Both the position numbers and the translations under genes were made by a program. DNA of 64,000 bases from Chitinophaga caseinilytica (GTDB taxonomy: Bacteria; Bacteroidota; Bacteroidia; Chitinophagales; Chitinophagaceae): the NCBI RefSeq assembly GCF_038396765.1, contig NZ_CP150096.1:2215001-2279000 (forward strand). Direction: 5' to 3'. Below the pieces are notes generated by a model that ran no database searches, was not told the DNA's origin, and saw only the letters and a list, made by a program, of their open reading frames with translations. Shown piece by piece: positions 26,406 to 35,965 of this stretch; within the stretch, counting starts at the first letter, position 1; the number at the start of each line of letters is the position of its first letter.

Positions 26406-26654
26406 CTGGCGTTAAATGATTTTCACGTGTGAATATTGCATCCTTTGCGCATAACGGTAGAAAAGCCAATGGTCCGGCAATGGTAGGTACAATTGCGTTT
26501 TTTTAATGTTGGTCGTCGAATGATTGGTCCTTTTTTCCTTCCGTCTATTACGGTCCAGGGATGTTTTGGCGGCAGGGTGTTAACCCCCGCAAATCAAAGG
26601 TAGTACATCACTTCAACACATATTCTGTAGACTAAAAGGGTAATCTGGAGGTGG
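26406..26654. other. Intergenic region between ligase and TSUP genes
   Basis: 249 bp upstream of the TSUP gene. It holds a minus-strand TACCTTTG (-7-like, 26604-26597), 190 bp before the TSUP start, with no convincing -33. No ORF, tRNA or hairpin terminator was recognised. Confidence 0.3.
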
Positions 26655-28253
26655 TTAAATCTGCGTCGCCAGGAGTTGCTTGAGGTCGTCCAGTGTATTG
26701 ATCTCAGACACCGGCTTGTCTCGCCGCCAGCGGTGTATCCGGGGGAAACGCAGTGCGATGCCCGATTTGTGCCGGTTGCTCGCCGCGATCCCTTCGAAAG
26801 CGATCTCGAACACCAGCTCTGGCTTCACCGTGCGGACAGGCCCGAATTTCTCCACCGCATGCCGTTTCACCCAGGCGTCCACTTCCCCGATTTCCGCATC
26901 CGTCAACCCCGAATAAGCCTTCGCGAAAGGCACAAGCTGATCGCCGTTGCGCACGGCGAAAGTATAATCGGTATAAAGGTTCGAACGGCGGCCATGGCCT
27001 TTCTGGGCATACACCATCACTGCATCCACCGTAAACGGATCGATCTTCCATTTCCACCAATCACCACGCCGGCGGCCCACCTGGTACGCGGATCCCGCGT
27101 TTTTCAGCATCACGCCCTCGCTATTGTTGCCCCGGCTCTGTTCACGAAGCACCGCCAATTCCTCCCAATCCCCGTATCCGATCAACGGAGAAATCCGCAA
27201 CGCCGGCCGGTCCACGGATTTCACCAGCGTTTCCAGCAGCGCCCGGCGCTCACGGAGCGGAAGCGGCCGGATATCCTGCCCTTCCCATTCCATCAGATCG
27301 TACGCCAAAAGCGCCACCGGCGCGTCTTGCAGCTGCTTTTTCGTGAGATTTTTACGGCCGATGCGGGTTTGCAGGTTTTGAAAGGGCAGCGGCCGCTGGA
27401 GCACTGTATCCCAGGCCAAAATCTCGCCGTCAACGACCGTTCCGTCGGGCAAATAATCGAGTAGTCCGGCGATTTCGGGGAATTTGTCGGTAATCAGTTC
27501 CTCGCCCCTCGACCACAAAAATACCTGTCCGTTCCGGCGGATCAACTGCCCGCGGATGCCGTCCCATTTCCATTCGGCCTGCCAGTCGGCCGGCGCACCC
27601 AGGCCCGAGGGACCACCTTCCAGCGCATGCGCCAGAAAGAAAGGATAAGGCCGGGAATCGTCCGGATTGCTGTGGCGGTCGTGCAACAGCTGCGGCAGCG
27701 TGGTTGCGCGGGGATCCCAATTCCCGCCGATCATATGGCTGACCACCGCGCCCTCCATACCGTAAGCCTTCGCAATGGCGTTGACGATCGTACCCTGCGA
27801 CACCCCGATCCTGAACCCGCCCGTGATCAGCTTGTTAAAAACGAATCTTTCACCCGGCTGCAGCTGCTCCCAGGCATTGCGGATGAATGCGGATTTCTCC
27901 GCTTCGGGCGCCTTTTCCAGCGAAATCAACGCCTCCATCCAGAAATGCAGCGGCAGGGCGCCGTCCCGCTTCTCGGGCGGCGGCAACAGCAGCGCGATGG
28001 TTTCGGCCAGGTCGCCCACGGTATGGTAACATTCGTTGAACAACCATTCGGGAAGGCCCGTGGCCTCGCGGCACCAAAGGCGCAACTGTGTGGAATTGAC
28101 GGTGCGCTTGGGTTTCCGTCCGGTAAAAAGCGCGAGCACCCAGGCGGCGTCGCGCTCGTCGGCCGTGGAAAAATATTGGCTGAGCAGCTCCAGTTTTTCG
28201 TTCGTTTTGGTGCTGTGCGAAAGGTCTGATATGAGTTGGGAGAACTGGTGCAT
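26655..28253 (-). CDS. lig: Ligase-associated ATP-dependent DNA ligase
   Basis: 532 aa. The nucleotidyltransferase lysine lies in the KWDG motif (Lys229), followed by EELITDKFPEIAG, VDGEILAWD (motif III-like), SEGVMLKN (motif IV) and WWKWKIDP (motif V), then an OB domain. The N-terminal ~200 residues are the helical DNA-binding domain of this subfamily. It seals DNA nicks using ATP and belongs to the repair set with the Lhr-like helicase, exonuclease and PdeM. The start is the ATG overlapping the exonuclease stop (TGATG, 28253); the open frame continues upstream to 28880 but that part is only the shadow of the exonuclease gene. Confidence 0.92.
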   Translation of the reverse strand: MHQFSQLISDLSHSTKTNEKLELLSQYFSTADERDAAWVLALFTGRKPKRTVNSTQLRLWCREATGLPEWLFNECYHTVGDLAETIALLLPPPEKRDGALPLHFWMEALISLEKAPEAEKSAFIRNAWEQLQPGERFVFNKLITGGFRIGVSQGTIVNAIAKAYGMEGAVVSHMIGGNWDPRATTLPQLLHDRHSNPDDSRPYPFFLAHALEGGPSGLGAPADWQAEWKWDGIRGQLIRRNGQVFLWSRGEELITDKFPEIAGLLDYLPDGTVVDGEILAWDTVLQRPLPFQNLQTRIGRKNLTKKQLQDAPVALLAYDLMEWEGQDIRPLPLRERRALLETLVKSVDRPALRISPLIGYGDWEELAVLREQSRGNNSEGVMLKNAGSAYQVGRRRGDWWKWKIDPFTVDAVMVYAQKGHGRRSNLYTDYTFAVRNGDQLVPFAKAYSGLTDAEIGEVDAWVKRHAVEKFGPVRTVKPELVFEIAFEGIAASNRHKSGIALRFPRIHRWRRDKPVSEINTLDDLKQLLATQI

Positions 28254-29260
28254 CAGGCGGTGGTTTCGGTTTCTTCTTCGCCGCCGAACGCCGTGCGCAC
28301 GGCTTCCGCGGGTATGTCGTTTTCCTGGAGGTAACGCGCCAGCACGCTGCTGAACCCATGGGTGACGAACACTTTTTCCGCGCCGGTGTTGCTGATCGTT
28401 TGCAGCAATCCCGGCCAATCGGCATGGTCGGAAATCGCGAAACCTGCATCGGCGTTCATTCTCCGGGTGTTCCCGCGTACCTGCATCCATCCGCTGCAAA
28501 CGCCGAGCGAATAGGGCGAGAATTTTTTCATCCACGCAGAATCCGCCGCGGATGGCGGTGCGATGATGAGCTGGTCTTTCATTTCGCTTTTGTTCGTTTC
28601 CGGGGTGATCAGCTCCACCGGCGGTAGGGGCCATCCTGCTGAAAGCAGCGCCTGCTGCGCGTTGTAGATCGCGCCATGCACGAAAAACCGTTTCCCCGTA
28701 GGTGCCAGGTTGTATAACAGCCGCTGCGCCTTTCCGAGGCTGTACGCCACCAGGATGCTTTGTTTGCCCGCAGCTTCGTTCTCCCGCATCCAGCTTTCGA
28801 TATCGCTGAAAATCGCCGTCTGCGGCCGCCAGCGGTAGATCGGCAGACCGAAGGTGCTTTCGGTGATGAACGTATGGCATTTCACGGGCTCGAACGCGCC
28901 GGAAATGCCGTCGTTCTCCGTTTTGTAATCACCGCTTGCCACCCAGGTCTGCCCGTCCACCGTCACTTTCACCTGCGCCGAACCGATCATGTGGCCGGCC
29001 GGATAAAACGAAACTTCCGCGCCGCCGATCCTTACCGTCTCGCCCCAACCCGCGCCCTGCACGGAAATATCTTTCCCCAGCCGCAATTGCAGTAATGACA
29101 CGGAATCGTTCGTACAGAGGTAATGCCGGCTGCCCGTACGGGCGTGGTCGGCATGCGCGTGGGTAATCACGGCACGGTCTGCGGGCTTCCAGGGGTCGAT
29201 GTAAAAACCGCCCGCAGGACAGTAAATGCCGCCTTCGGTGAATGTGAGAACGGGTTGCAT
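28253..29260 (-). CDS. Ligase-associated DNA damage response exonuclease (metallo-beta-lactamase / beta-CASP type)
   Basis: 335 aa. MBL-fold metal motif THAHADHART at ~33-42, further ligand regions SFYPAGHMIGSAQV and VASGDYKTEND, ISDHADW (about residue 270) and a C-terminal VFVTHGFSS. This is the Artemis/SNM1-like exonuclease of the four-gene ligase-associated repair system. It is the first gene of a unit with the ligase (1-bp stop/start overlap). The signature GGIYCPAGGFYIDPWKPAD at the N-terminus is typical of the subfamily. A terminator separates it from the upstream binding-protein gene. Confidence 0.9.
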   Translation of the reverse strand: MQPVLTFTEGGIYCPAGGFYIDPWKPADRAVITHAHADHARTGSRHYLCTNDSVSLLQLRLGKDISVQGAGWGETVRIGGAEVSFYPAGHMIGSAQVKVTVDGQTWVASGDYKTENDGISGAFEPVKCHTFITESTFGLPIYRWRPQTAIFSDIESWMRENEAAGKQSILVAYSLGKAQRLLYNLAPTGKRFFVHGAIYNAQQALLSAGWPLPPVELITPETNKSEMKDQLIIAPPSAADSAWMKKFSPYSLGVCSGWMQVRGNTRRMNADAGFAISDHADWPGLLQTISNTGAEKVFVTHGFSSVLARYLQENDIPAEAVRTAFGGEEETETTA

Positions 29261-29314
29261 GGATACCTGAATCTACAACAAAAACCGGTCCGCCGGGTTG
29301 GGACATCGGGGAAT

Positions 29315-29343
29315 AAAAAAAGACCGGGGAAACCGGTCTTTTT
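29315..29343. terminator. Terminator of the binding-lipoprotein gene
   Basis: Stem AGACCGG / CCGGTCT with a GGAAA loop, A-run to the left and T5 to the right; on the minus strand it follows the stop of the gene at 29365. Confidence 0.88.
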
Positions 29344-29364
29344 CTGTAATCATTTATGTATCAA

Positions 29365-30690
29365 TCAGTTGATAGCATTCATTTTGAAGTCTGCGCTATC
29401 GCCTTTCTGGATAATGTAGATGTTCTTGTTTTCGAAGTAGTCCGGCATTTCGGCGTTTTCCTGGAGGTAAACCGGTTGATAATTGAACGTTGTGAAGAGG
29501 CGGTTGCCCGGTTTGTTGAGGTCTTTGTTGAAATATACCCCATCCTGCGCGAGCGCCTTCACGAAATACCAGGTGGCTTCGAACCCTTTGAACGCCATGT
29601 CCGACGGGCGGGATTTATACTTATGGCGGAACGCGTCTGTCAGGTATTTCGAATATACGTCGGTCTTATCGTTATAATAAGGCGAAGTGTAGTACATCGT
29701 CATCCCTTCGAACTCGGGCTCCTTAAATTTCATCACGTCCCAGGTCGGCATGCCGAAAACATGCATGGGGTAAGTGGCGCGTTGGGTAGACAGTTTGCGG
29801 AGGATGTTCTTGGCGCCGGCTTCGTCGAGCGCGGTTACGATGAGCACATTCGGCCGGTCGGCCAGCAGCAATTGTGAAATCTGGGATTCCGTGGTGGCAT
29901 CGCTCCAGATCAGTTCGCGGACGCGGGACTTTTTGTCGTAGTTCATCTTGTCGTACGCAGCCTTGATATTGTTGTAAATACCGGCTTCGAAAGGCGTATT
30001 GCGGCGGACTACCACGATGTTTTTGTTGGCGAAACCTCTTTGCACGTAATCATGCACGGCTTCTACGTTGGAGCGGAGCGTGCTGTTGGTGATGAGGAAG
30101 AAGGGGTTGCTGGAAATGCCGCCATCGTTGGGATAGGTGGCGGACACGAAGTTGATTTCCTTTTGCTTCGCGAAATCGCTGATCACTTTGATCTCGGGTG
30201 CGGAAACGGAGCCGATGATGAGGTCGGTATTATCGAGCCGGCGGCTGCGGATGAGGCTGGCCGCGTCGTTCGTCCGGGATTTGCTGTCGAATATCTGGAC
30301 ATTGAGTTTCACGCCGAGGCGGGAAAGGGAATCGAGGGCGAGTTGGGCGCCTTCGTAGAATTCGAGGCCGGCGAGCACGTAGCGGGGCATGGTGCGACCG
30401 GGGATTTCGAGGCCGTTGGCGAAAACGGAATCGAGGTACAGGGGCGCGAAGATGGCGACGTTATAGGCGTCTTTCTTCACTTCCTTTGCGAATGCGGGAA
30501 CGTTGAAGGGCGCCCTGGCAGCGGGTTTCTCTTCAACCGGCTTTTTAGGCTCTTCCTTTTCCGGCTTGCTCAGTTCGGGAGGCGGGCCGTCCGTTTTCTG
30601 AGGCGCCTGTCGGAAGATGCTACAGGCGGAAAGCAGGAGGGCGAAAGACATGGTGAGGGCCAGCCTGCCCAGGTTGTTCGATCGGTTCAT
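29365..30690 (-). CDS. ABC-type substrate-binding-like lipoprotein (periplasmic-binding fold I)
   Basis: 441 aa. Lipobox LLLSAC with Cys23, then a Pro/Lys/Glu-rich linker (~30-58) and a two-lobed periplasmic binding domain of the branched-chain amino-acid/LivJ class: YNVAIFAPLYLDS, FYEGAQLALDSLSRLGV, LIIGSVSAPEIKVISDFA, INFVSATYPNDG and GFEATWYFVKAL. Transport genes are absent on either side, so it may be a structural or regulatory relative, as with LpoA-like proteins, and not part of a transporter. Single-gene unit with its own terminator. Confidence 0.8.
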   Translation of the reverse strand: MNRSNNLGRLALTMSFALLLSACSIFRQAPQKTDGPPPELSKPEKEEPKKPVEEKPAARAPFNVPAFAKEVKKDAYNVAIFAPLYLDSVFANGLEIPGRTMPRYVLAGLEFYEGAQLALDSLSRLGVKLNVQIFDSKSRTNDAASLIRSRRLDNTDLIIGSVSAPEIKVISDFAKQKEINFVSATYPNDGGISSNPFFLITNSTLRSNVEAVHDYVQRGFANKNIVVVRRNTPFEAGIYNNIKAAYDKMNYDKKSRVRELIWSDATTESQISQLLLADRPNVLIVTALDEAGAKNILRKLSTQRATYPMHVFGMPTWDVMKFKEPEFEGMTMYYTSPYYNDKTDVYSKYLTDAFRHKYKSRPSDMAFKGFEATWYFVKALAQDGVYFNKDLNKPGNRLFTTFNYQPVYLQENAEMPDYFENKNIYIIQKGDSADFKMNAIN

Positions 30691-30731
30691 GAGGCCAAAT
30701 TTGCAAAAATCATTCCATGGATAAAAACAGA

Positions 30732-30773
30732 TACGAATTACAAATGAAAAAAAATGTTCATCCGTAATTCGTA
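30732..30773. promoter_or_regulatory. Perfect 10-bp inverted repeat downstream of guaA
   Basis: Arms TACGAATTAC (30732-30741) and GTAATTCGTA (30764-30773) with a 22-nt AT-rich centre. It lies between guaA's stop (30796) and the start of the binding lipoprotein (30690), so it may be a terminator or an operator of the latter. Confidence 0.4.
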
Positions 30774-30795
30774 ACTGCTCATTTGTTGAAGGGAA

Positions 30796-32334
30796 TTATT
30801 CCCATTCGATGGTAGCCGGCGGTTTGGAGCTGATGTCGTACACCACGCGGTTGATACCTTTTACCTTATTAATAATGTCGTTCGATACTTTGGCGAGGAA
30901 CTCGTAGGGGAGGTGCGCCCAGTCTGCCGTCATCCCGTCTGTCGAAGTCACGGCGCGGAGGGCAACGGTGAACTCGTAAGTACGTTCATCGCCCATTACG
31001 CCTACGCTTTGTACGGGGAGGAGGATGGTGCCTGCCTGCCAAACCTGGTTATACAGTCCCATTTCGCGGAGCAGTTCGATGTAGATGGCGTCTGCTTCCT
31101 GGAGCATGTGCACCTTTTCAGGGGTGATTTCTCCGAGGATGCGGATGGCCAGGCCCGGGCCGGGGAAGGGATGGCGGGCGAGGAAGATGTCGCTGATGCC
31201 GATTTCCTTGCCTACGCGGCGAACTTCGTCTTTAAAGAGGAAGCGGAGCGGTTCCACCAGGCCCATGTTCATTTTTTCCGGCAGGCCGCCCACGTTGTGG
31301 TGGGATTTGATGGTGGCCGACGGGCCGTTCACGGAAACGGATTCGATCACGTCGGGGTAAATGGTGCCCTGGCCGAGGAACTTGATGTCTTTCAACTCTT
31401 TAGACTCCTGCTGGAACACCTCGATGAAGAGGCGGCCGATGATCTTGCGCTTGGTTTCGGGATCGGAAACGCCTTTCAGTTCGCCGTAGAACAGATCTTT
31501 CGCATTTACGCCTTTTACGTTGAGGCCCATGTGTTTATAAGAATCCAGCACGGTCTCGAACTCGTCTTTGCGCAGCAGCCCGTTGTCTACGAACACGCAG
31601 TACAGGTTCTGCCCGATGGCTTTGTGGATCAGCTCGGCAGCCACGGTAGAGTCTACCCCGCCGCTGAGCGCCATTACCACTTTGCTGTCGCCCACCTGCG
31701 CCTTGATACGGGCTACGGTTTCCTGGACGAAAGCCGCCGGCGTCCAGTCCTGCTGCATACCGCAGATATGGACGAGGAAGTTGCGGATGATTTGTTTCCC
31801 TTCGATGGAGTGCGTCACTTCGGGGTGGAACTGCACGGCATGCACGGGGTATTTGGCGAGGGTGAGGCTTTTGAAGGCCGCCACCGGGATGTTGTCTGTA
31901 TGCGCGATGGGGGTGAACACTTCGGGCAGGCGAACGATCGTGTCTGCATGGCTCATCCACACCTGGCTTTTCAGGTTTACGTCGTAGAAAAGGGGCTCTT
32001 CCTTGTTGGAATGTTCCAGGAAAGCACGGCCGTATTCACGGGTGCTGCTCTTGGCCACCTCGCCGCCGAAAACCTTGGCCATCAGCTGGGCGCCGTAGCA
32101 AACCCCCAGCACAGGTACACGCGCCGCCATGGCGGCAATGTCTACCACAGGCGCCTGCGGGTCGTTCACGGAAAAAGGAGAACCGGAAAGAATAATGCCT
32201 TTAATACTGTCTTCCCATTCAATGGGCTTGTTACATGGCTGTATTTCACAATAAGTATTCAGTTCCCGGATGCAACGTGCGATCAGCTGCGTATACTGGG
32301 ACCCGAAATCGAGGATCAGGATCTTTTCTGTCAT
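30796..32334 (-). CDS. guaA: GMP synthase (glutamine-hydrolysing)
   Basis: 512 aa from the Met at 32334. N-terminal class I glutamine amidotransferase: [14 protein letters not shown], catalytic Cys in [10 protein letters not shown], and His/Glu in [11 protein letters not shown]. Then the ATP pyrophosphatase P-loop [16 protein letters not shown] and the C-terminal dimerisation domain ending KPPATIEWE. It converts XMP to GMP in the cytosol. An in-frame Met further upstream (32481) would overlap the divergent lipoprotein and precede the -7 element, so it is rejected. TATCTTTG (32349-32342) ends 7 nt before this start, implying a very short leader. Confidence 0.96.
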   Translation of the reverse strand: MTEKILILDFGSQYTQLIARCIRELNTYCEIQPCNKPIEWEDSIKGIILSGSPFSVNDPQAPVVDIAAMAARVPVLGVCYGAQLMAKVFGGEVAKSSTREYGRAFLEHSNKEEPLFYDVNLKSQVWMSHADTIVRLPEVFTPIAHTDNIPVAAFKSLTLAKYPVHAVQFHPEVTHSIEGKQIIRNFLVHICGMQQDWTPAAFVQETVARIKAQVGDSKVVMALSGGVDSTVAAELIHKAIGQNLYCVFVDNGLLRKDEFETVLDSYKHMGLNVKGVNAKDLFYGELKGVSDPETKRKIIGRLFIEVFQQESKELKDIKFLGQGTIYPDVIESVSVNGPSATIKSHHNVGGLPEKMNMGLVEPLRFLFKDEVRRVGKEIGISDIFLARHPFPGPGLAIRILGEITPEKVHMLQEADAIYIELLREMGLYNQVWQAGTILLPVQSVGVMGDERTYEFTVALRAVTSTDGMTADWAHLPYEFLAKVSNDIINKVKGINRVVYDISSKPPATIEWE

Positions 32335-32341
32335 GGTGGTG

Positions 32342-32349
32342 CAAAGATA
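32342..32349 (-). promoter_or_regulatory. -7 element TATCTTTG of guaA
   Basis: Exact TAnnTTTG on the minus strand, 7 nt from the ATG at 32334; predicted leader of 0-3 nt. Confidence 0.5.
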
Positions 32350-32469
32350 AAGGAATTTCGGACTTCGGATTTTGCTTTCCCGCAGATTCGCCCGAAATTG
32401 CCATAGTCCCGTATCTGGATATTTTATCGTATTTTTCGCCCAATACCCTGATTCTAAATCAACTGCTGT

Positions 32470-33183
32470 ATGAAAACGCAATTCACCCTGATGGCGCTCC
32501 TCCTCGTCGCCCTGCCATTCCTGACGGCCTGCGACCAGGTCAGCGGCAGCGGCCGCGTAGCCACTGAAACCCGCAATGTCAAGCCTTTTTCCCGCCTCGA
32601 AGTAGAAGGAAGCATGGACGTTTACATCACCAAAGGGTCTGGCGGTTCCGCCACGCTCGAAGCCGAAGACAATATTCTCCCGCTCATCGAGTTAATAGAA
32701 GATGGGGATAAACTCCGGATAAAATTCAGGAATAACGTCAATATCCGTACACATAAAGATGTGAAAGTTGAACTTGCCACCGACCAGCTGACCGACGTGG
32801 AACTGGCCGGTTCGGGAGATATCAAGATCGGCAGCCATTTCACGGCCGACCGCCCCGTTCGCCTGAGCATCGCCGGCAGTGGCGACATGGAAGCGGCTTT
32901 CAGCGCACCCGAGATCAGGCTGAGCATCGCCGGTGCGGGAGACATCGACCTGAAGGGCGAAACCCGCGACATGAGCGTAGACATCGCCGGCAGCGGCAAC
33001 TGCAATGCGTTCGACCTCATGGCCGAAACGGCAGAAGTGAACATCGCCGGTAGCGGAAACATCAAGCTGCACGCCAGCCGGACGCTCAAGGCTTCCATCC
33101 TGGGCTCGGGCGATATATATTATAAAGGAGAGCCTTCCATGAACGTGAACAAAATGGGCTCCGGAGGCGTCCACAAGCAATAA
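32470..33183 (+). CDS. Head-GIN (DUF2807) domain lipoprotein
   Basis: 237 aa. Lipobox FLTAC gives lipidated Cys21. The rest is a DUF2807/GIN-type right-handed beta-helix: seven to eight short strands separated by glycine turns of the form SxAGSGD ([66 protein letters not shown]). The family is very common in Bacteroidota cell envelopes and functions are mostly unknown; 'autotransporter adhesin' names are by similarity only. Divergent from guaA. Confidence 0.88.
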   Translation: MKTQFTLMALLLVALPFLTACDQVSGSGRVATETRNVKPFSRLEVEGSMDVYITKGSGGSATLEAEDNILPLIELIEDGDKLRIKFRNNVNIRTHKDVKVELATDQLTDVELAGSGDIKIGSHFTADRPVRLSIAGSGDMEAAFSAPEIRLSIAGAGDIDLKGETRDMSVDIAGSGNCNAFDLMAETAEVNIAGSGNIKLHASRTLKASILGSGDIYYKGEPSMNVNKMGSGGVHKQ

Positions 33184-33201
33184 CAAATTGAAAAACTTTT
33201 G

Positions 33202-33209
33202 TATGTTTG
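33202..33209 (+). promoter_or_regulatory. -7 element TATGTTTG for the flexirubin-type cluster
   Basis: Exact TAnnTTTG, 31 bp before the darA ATG at 33241. No clear -33 at the standard distance. Confidence 0.45.
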
Positions 33210-33240
33210 CTGTTTTTTTAGGAACATACGACCGCCGTAT

Positions 33241-34167
33241 ATGAGTCAACTTCCGAAGATATTAGTGGTGTACTACACCCAAACGGGCCAGCTGAAGAGA
33301 ATCATTGATCATGTGTTAGCGCCATTGCAAGGCAAGGCCGAGATACAGTTCGAGGAGATCGTGCCGGTGAAGGATTTTCCGTTCCCCTGGCCCAAACAGC
33401 GTTTTTTCGATACCATGCCGGAAACCGTGTTGGGCAAACCCCAGCCCATCCAACCCCTGAAAATTAACCCGGACGAGCATTTCGACCTGGTGTTGCTGGC
33501 ATACCAGCCCTGGTTCCTTTCTCCCTCGCAGCCCATCGCCGCTTTCCTGCAAAGCGAAGAAGGGAAGCGCCTCCTGAAAGGTAAACCCGTAGTGACCCTG
33601 CTCGGCTGCCGCAATATGTGGATCAACGCACAGGAGAAAGTAAAACGCTACCTGCATGCCGCCGGCGCCCAACTGGCCGGGCACATCGCACTGGTAGACA
33701 AGCACCCGAACCTCGTATCCCTCATCACCATCCTCCGCTGGGCCACCAAAGGAAAGAAGGACGCTTTCTTCATTTTCCCGCCCGCCGGCGTCCAGGAAAA
33801 GGAAATCGTGGAATCGTCCCGCTTCGCGGCGCCCATCGGCAATGCGCTGGCCAGCAAGGAATTCGGCGACCTGCACCAAAACCTACTGGCGCTGAACAGC
33901 GTGGAGGTAGACCCGGGGCTCATTGTCCTCGAAATGCGCGGCGTAAAGCCGTTTCGGTTCTGGGCCAATTACATCAGCAAGGCCGGCGAACCGGGGAACC
34001 CCGCCCGCCAGGGCCGCGTTACCATGTACCGCGTTATCCTCCTCGCCGCCATTCCCATCCTCAGCCCTTTCACTACCGTTGCCGGTTGGCTGCAACTCAC
34101 GATCGGCAGAAAGAAACTTAACGAGGACGTTACGTATTACAAAGGAATACAACTTCGCGAAAACTGA
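33241..34167 (+). CDS. darA: Dialkylresorcinol condensing enzyme DarA-like
   Basis: 308 aa from ATG 33241. Flavodoxin-like N-terminus (ILVVYYTQTGQLKRIIDHVL) and a C-terminal hydrophobic stretch (YRVILLAAIPILSPFTTVAGW). It matches the DarA proteins that, with DarB, condense two fatty-acyl precursors into a 2,5-dialkylresorcinol; in Bacteroidota this moiety esterifies the aryl-polyene acid to form the pigment flexirubin. First gene of a co-directional run to 41603. Family recognition is from the flavodoxin-like start, the length and the neighbour DarB. Confidence 0.85.
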   Translation: MSQLPKILVVYYTQTGQLKRIIDHVLAPLQGKAEIQFEEIVPVKDFPFPWPKQRFFDTMPETVLGKPQPIQPLKINPDEHFDLVLLAYQPWFLSPSQPIAAFLQSEEGKRLLKGKPVVTLLGCRNMWINAQEKVKRYLHAAGAQLAGHIALVDKHPNLVSLITILRWATKGKKDAFFIFPPAGVQEKEIVESSRFAAPIGNALASKEFGDLHQNLLALNSVEVDPGLIVLEMRGVKPFRFWANYISKAGEPGNPARQGRVTMYRVILLAAIPILSPFTTVAGWLQLTIGRKKLNEDVTYYKGIQLREN

Positions 34168-34276
34168 ATAAATTCTATATTTACGGCCGCTTAATCAATT
34201 AACAACAACCCTGAAATGATTCCGGTGCCCCGGCGCCGACTATTCAGATCGAGTAAAAAACGGACAATTCACTGCG

Positions 34277-35413
34277 ATGAAAGAAGTATATATAACGAGG
34301 CTCTCCAAATTTTTGCCGAACGAGCCGGTAGCGAATGAAGAAATGGAAAGCATCCTCGGTATGGTGGATGGAAAACCTTCCCGGGCGAGGAACATCATCC
34401 TGGGAAACAACAAGATCAAAACGCGCTATTACGCGCAGAACAAAGACGGGCAAAGCACCCACACCAACGCGGAAATGACCGCCAGCGCCGTGGCCAGCCT
34501 GTTCGACGATAAATTTCCCATCACCAAAATGCAACTACTGGCCTGCGGCACTACCAGCCCCGACCAGCTGCTGCCCAACCACGCAGCCATGGTGCACGGC
34601 ATCCTCAAATGCCAGCCCGTGGAACTGATCGCCGCTACCGGCGCCTGCGCGGCCGGTATGCAGGCTTTCAAATACGCCTGGATGTCCGTAAAATGCGGAA
34701 ACACCGCCAACGCAGTCAGCACCGGTTCCGAGAAATTCTCCGCCTGGCTGCTGTCCCGCAACTTTGAGCCGGAAACGGAAAACCTGAAGCATCTCACCGA
34801 AAATCCCATCATCGCTTTCGAAAAAGATTTTCTCCGCTGGATGCTGTCTGACGGCGCCAGCGCCGCCCTGTTCCAGGACAAGCCCAACGAAGAAGGGCTC
34901 AGCCTGCGGGTAGACTGGGTGGAAATTGCCTCGTACGCGCATGAGCTCGAAACCTGCATGTACGCCGGCGCCGTGAAGAACGAAGACGGCTCCACCAAAG
35001 GCTGGACCGACATGACGCCCGAAGAATGGTCTGCCAACAGCGTGTTCTCCTTCAAACAGGACACCCGTTTGCTCGGCAAAAACATCGTGCCTTCCGGCGC
35101 GCAGATGTGGAAAGCCCTCGTCGAAAAATATAACATCGATATCGATAAGCTCACCTGGTTCCTGCCGCACCTCTCTTCCGAATTCTTCCGTTTCAAGATC
35201 GATGAAGAGATCGCGCGGCTGGGCGTGCACATCCCGCAGGAAAAATGGTTCACCAACCTGACCCGCGTCGGCAACGTGGGCACGGCTTCCCCGTATTTCA
35301 TGCTGGAAGAACTGCTGAACCAGGGCATGCTGAAAAAAGGCGATACGATCGTGATGATGGTGCCAGAAAGCGCACGCTTCTCGTATGCATACGCCGGCAT
35401 CACCGTTGTCTAA
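34277..35413 (+). CDS. darB: Beta-ketoacyl-ACP synthase III-like DarB
   Basis: 378 aa thiolase-fold enzyme. Active-site triad visible: Cys in AATGACAAGMQAF, His in FLPHLSSEFF and Asn in RVGNVGTASPY. It acts with DarA in making the dialkylresorcinol core, coupling a beta-ketoacyl unit with an unsaturated acyl unit. 109 bp separate it from darA and 120 bp from the next gene; the second gap contains a long hairpin. The N-terminus YITRLSKFLPNEPV is typical of the family. Confidence 0.9.
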   Translation: MKEVYITRLSKFLPNEPVANEEMESILGMVDGKPSRARNIILGNNKIKTRYYAQNKDGQSTHTNAEMTASAVASLFDDKFPITKMQLLACGTTSPDQLLPNHAAMVHGILKCQPVELIAATGACAAGMQAFKYAWMSVKCGNTANAVSTGSEKFSAWLLSRNFEPETENLKHLTENPIIAFEKDFLRWMLSDGASAALFQDKPNEEGLSLRVDWVEIASYAHELETCMYAGAVKNEDGSTKGWTDMTPEEWSANSVFSFKQDTRLLGKNIVPSGAQMWKALVEKYNIDIDKLTWFLPHLSSEFFRFKIDEEIARLGVHIPQEKWFTNLTRVGNVGTASPYFMLEELLNQGMLKKGDTIVMMVPESARFSYAYAGITVV

Positions 35414-35446
35414 GCCTTTTTATCGGCCGATAATAAACGAACTACC

Positions 35447-35483
35447 ATGCAGCAGCCGCCGGAAAATCCGGTGCCTGCTGCAT
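35447..35483 (+). promoter_or_regulatory. Long hairpin between darB and the next gene
   Basis: ATGCAGCAG (35447-35455) pairs with CTGCTGCAT (35475-35483), enclosing CCGG/CCGG around AAAAT. It is followed by only TTT, so it is a weak terminator at most; an attenuator or mRNA-processing/stability element inside the operon is more likely. Confidence 0.55.
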
Positions 35484-35533
35484 TTCAAATAATATCAGGG
35501 AGCTGATCCCTCATCAACGAAAAACTGCACACT

Positions 35534-35956
35534 ATGAAAAAAGATGAAGTTCCGCAGGACGGCGACAACCTGCATCACGGTACGTTCAAGCAACTTTTCT
35601 ACGCAGTAGACCAGCAGGGCGATTACACGACGGCCACCAGCATCGGTTGGGAACCGGAGAACGTTGCGCTCAGCCAGGCCTGGGATGAAGTGGAACAGCG
35701 TGTGGCCGATACCAAATCCCAGGTGGAAGCGGGGATATTGAGCCCCGTCGCCTACTACATGGAACGTACCCTGCTCGACCTTCCGTTGCTGGCCCTCAAA
35801 GCCGGCAAATTCCAGTGGCAGGTGAAACGGCACATGAAACCCCAGGTATTCAAAGGCCTGTCAGACAAGATGATCGACCGCTACGCGGAAATTTTCGGCA
35901 TCCCCGCGCAGGCCCTCCGCAGCGGCGAACTGCTTCCTTTCAAGCGCCCAGCATAA
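35534..35956 (+). CDS. Hypothetical protein of the flexirubin-type cluster
   Basis: 140 aa, soluble, no signal peptide. Sequence features: acidic start (MKKDEVPQDGDNL), a central helix-rich part (WDEVEQRVADTKSQVEAG; SPVAYYMERTLLDLPLLALKAG) and a C-terminal FKGLSDKMIDRYAEIFGI. No domain is recognised. Its location between darB and the BtrH-like gene, 9 bp before the latter, suggests a role in the same pathway, perhaps as a small partner protein; this is inference only. Confidence 0.7.
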   Translation: MKKDEVPQDGDNLHHGTFKQLFYAVDQQGDYTTATSIGWEPENVALSQAWDEVEQRVADTKSQVEAGILSPVAYYMERTLLDLPLLALKAGKFQWQVKRHMKPQVFKGLSDKMIDRYAEIFGIPAQALRSGELLPFKRPA

Positions 35957-35965
35957 CGAACAGAC

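Noticed and set aside
28254..28880. N-terminal extension of the DNA ligase
   Set aside because: The extra ~209 residues are Arg/Gly-rich shadow of the exonuclease gene; the ATG overlapping the exonuclease stop gives the family length.
30691..30795. tRNA or small RNA gene in the guaA gap
   Set aside because: Only a 10-bp inverted repeat is present; no cloverleaf pairing or CCA end.
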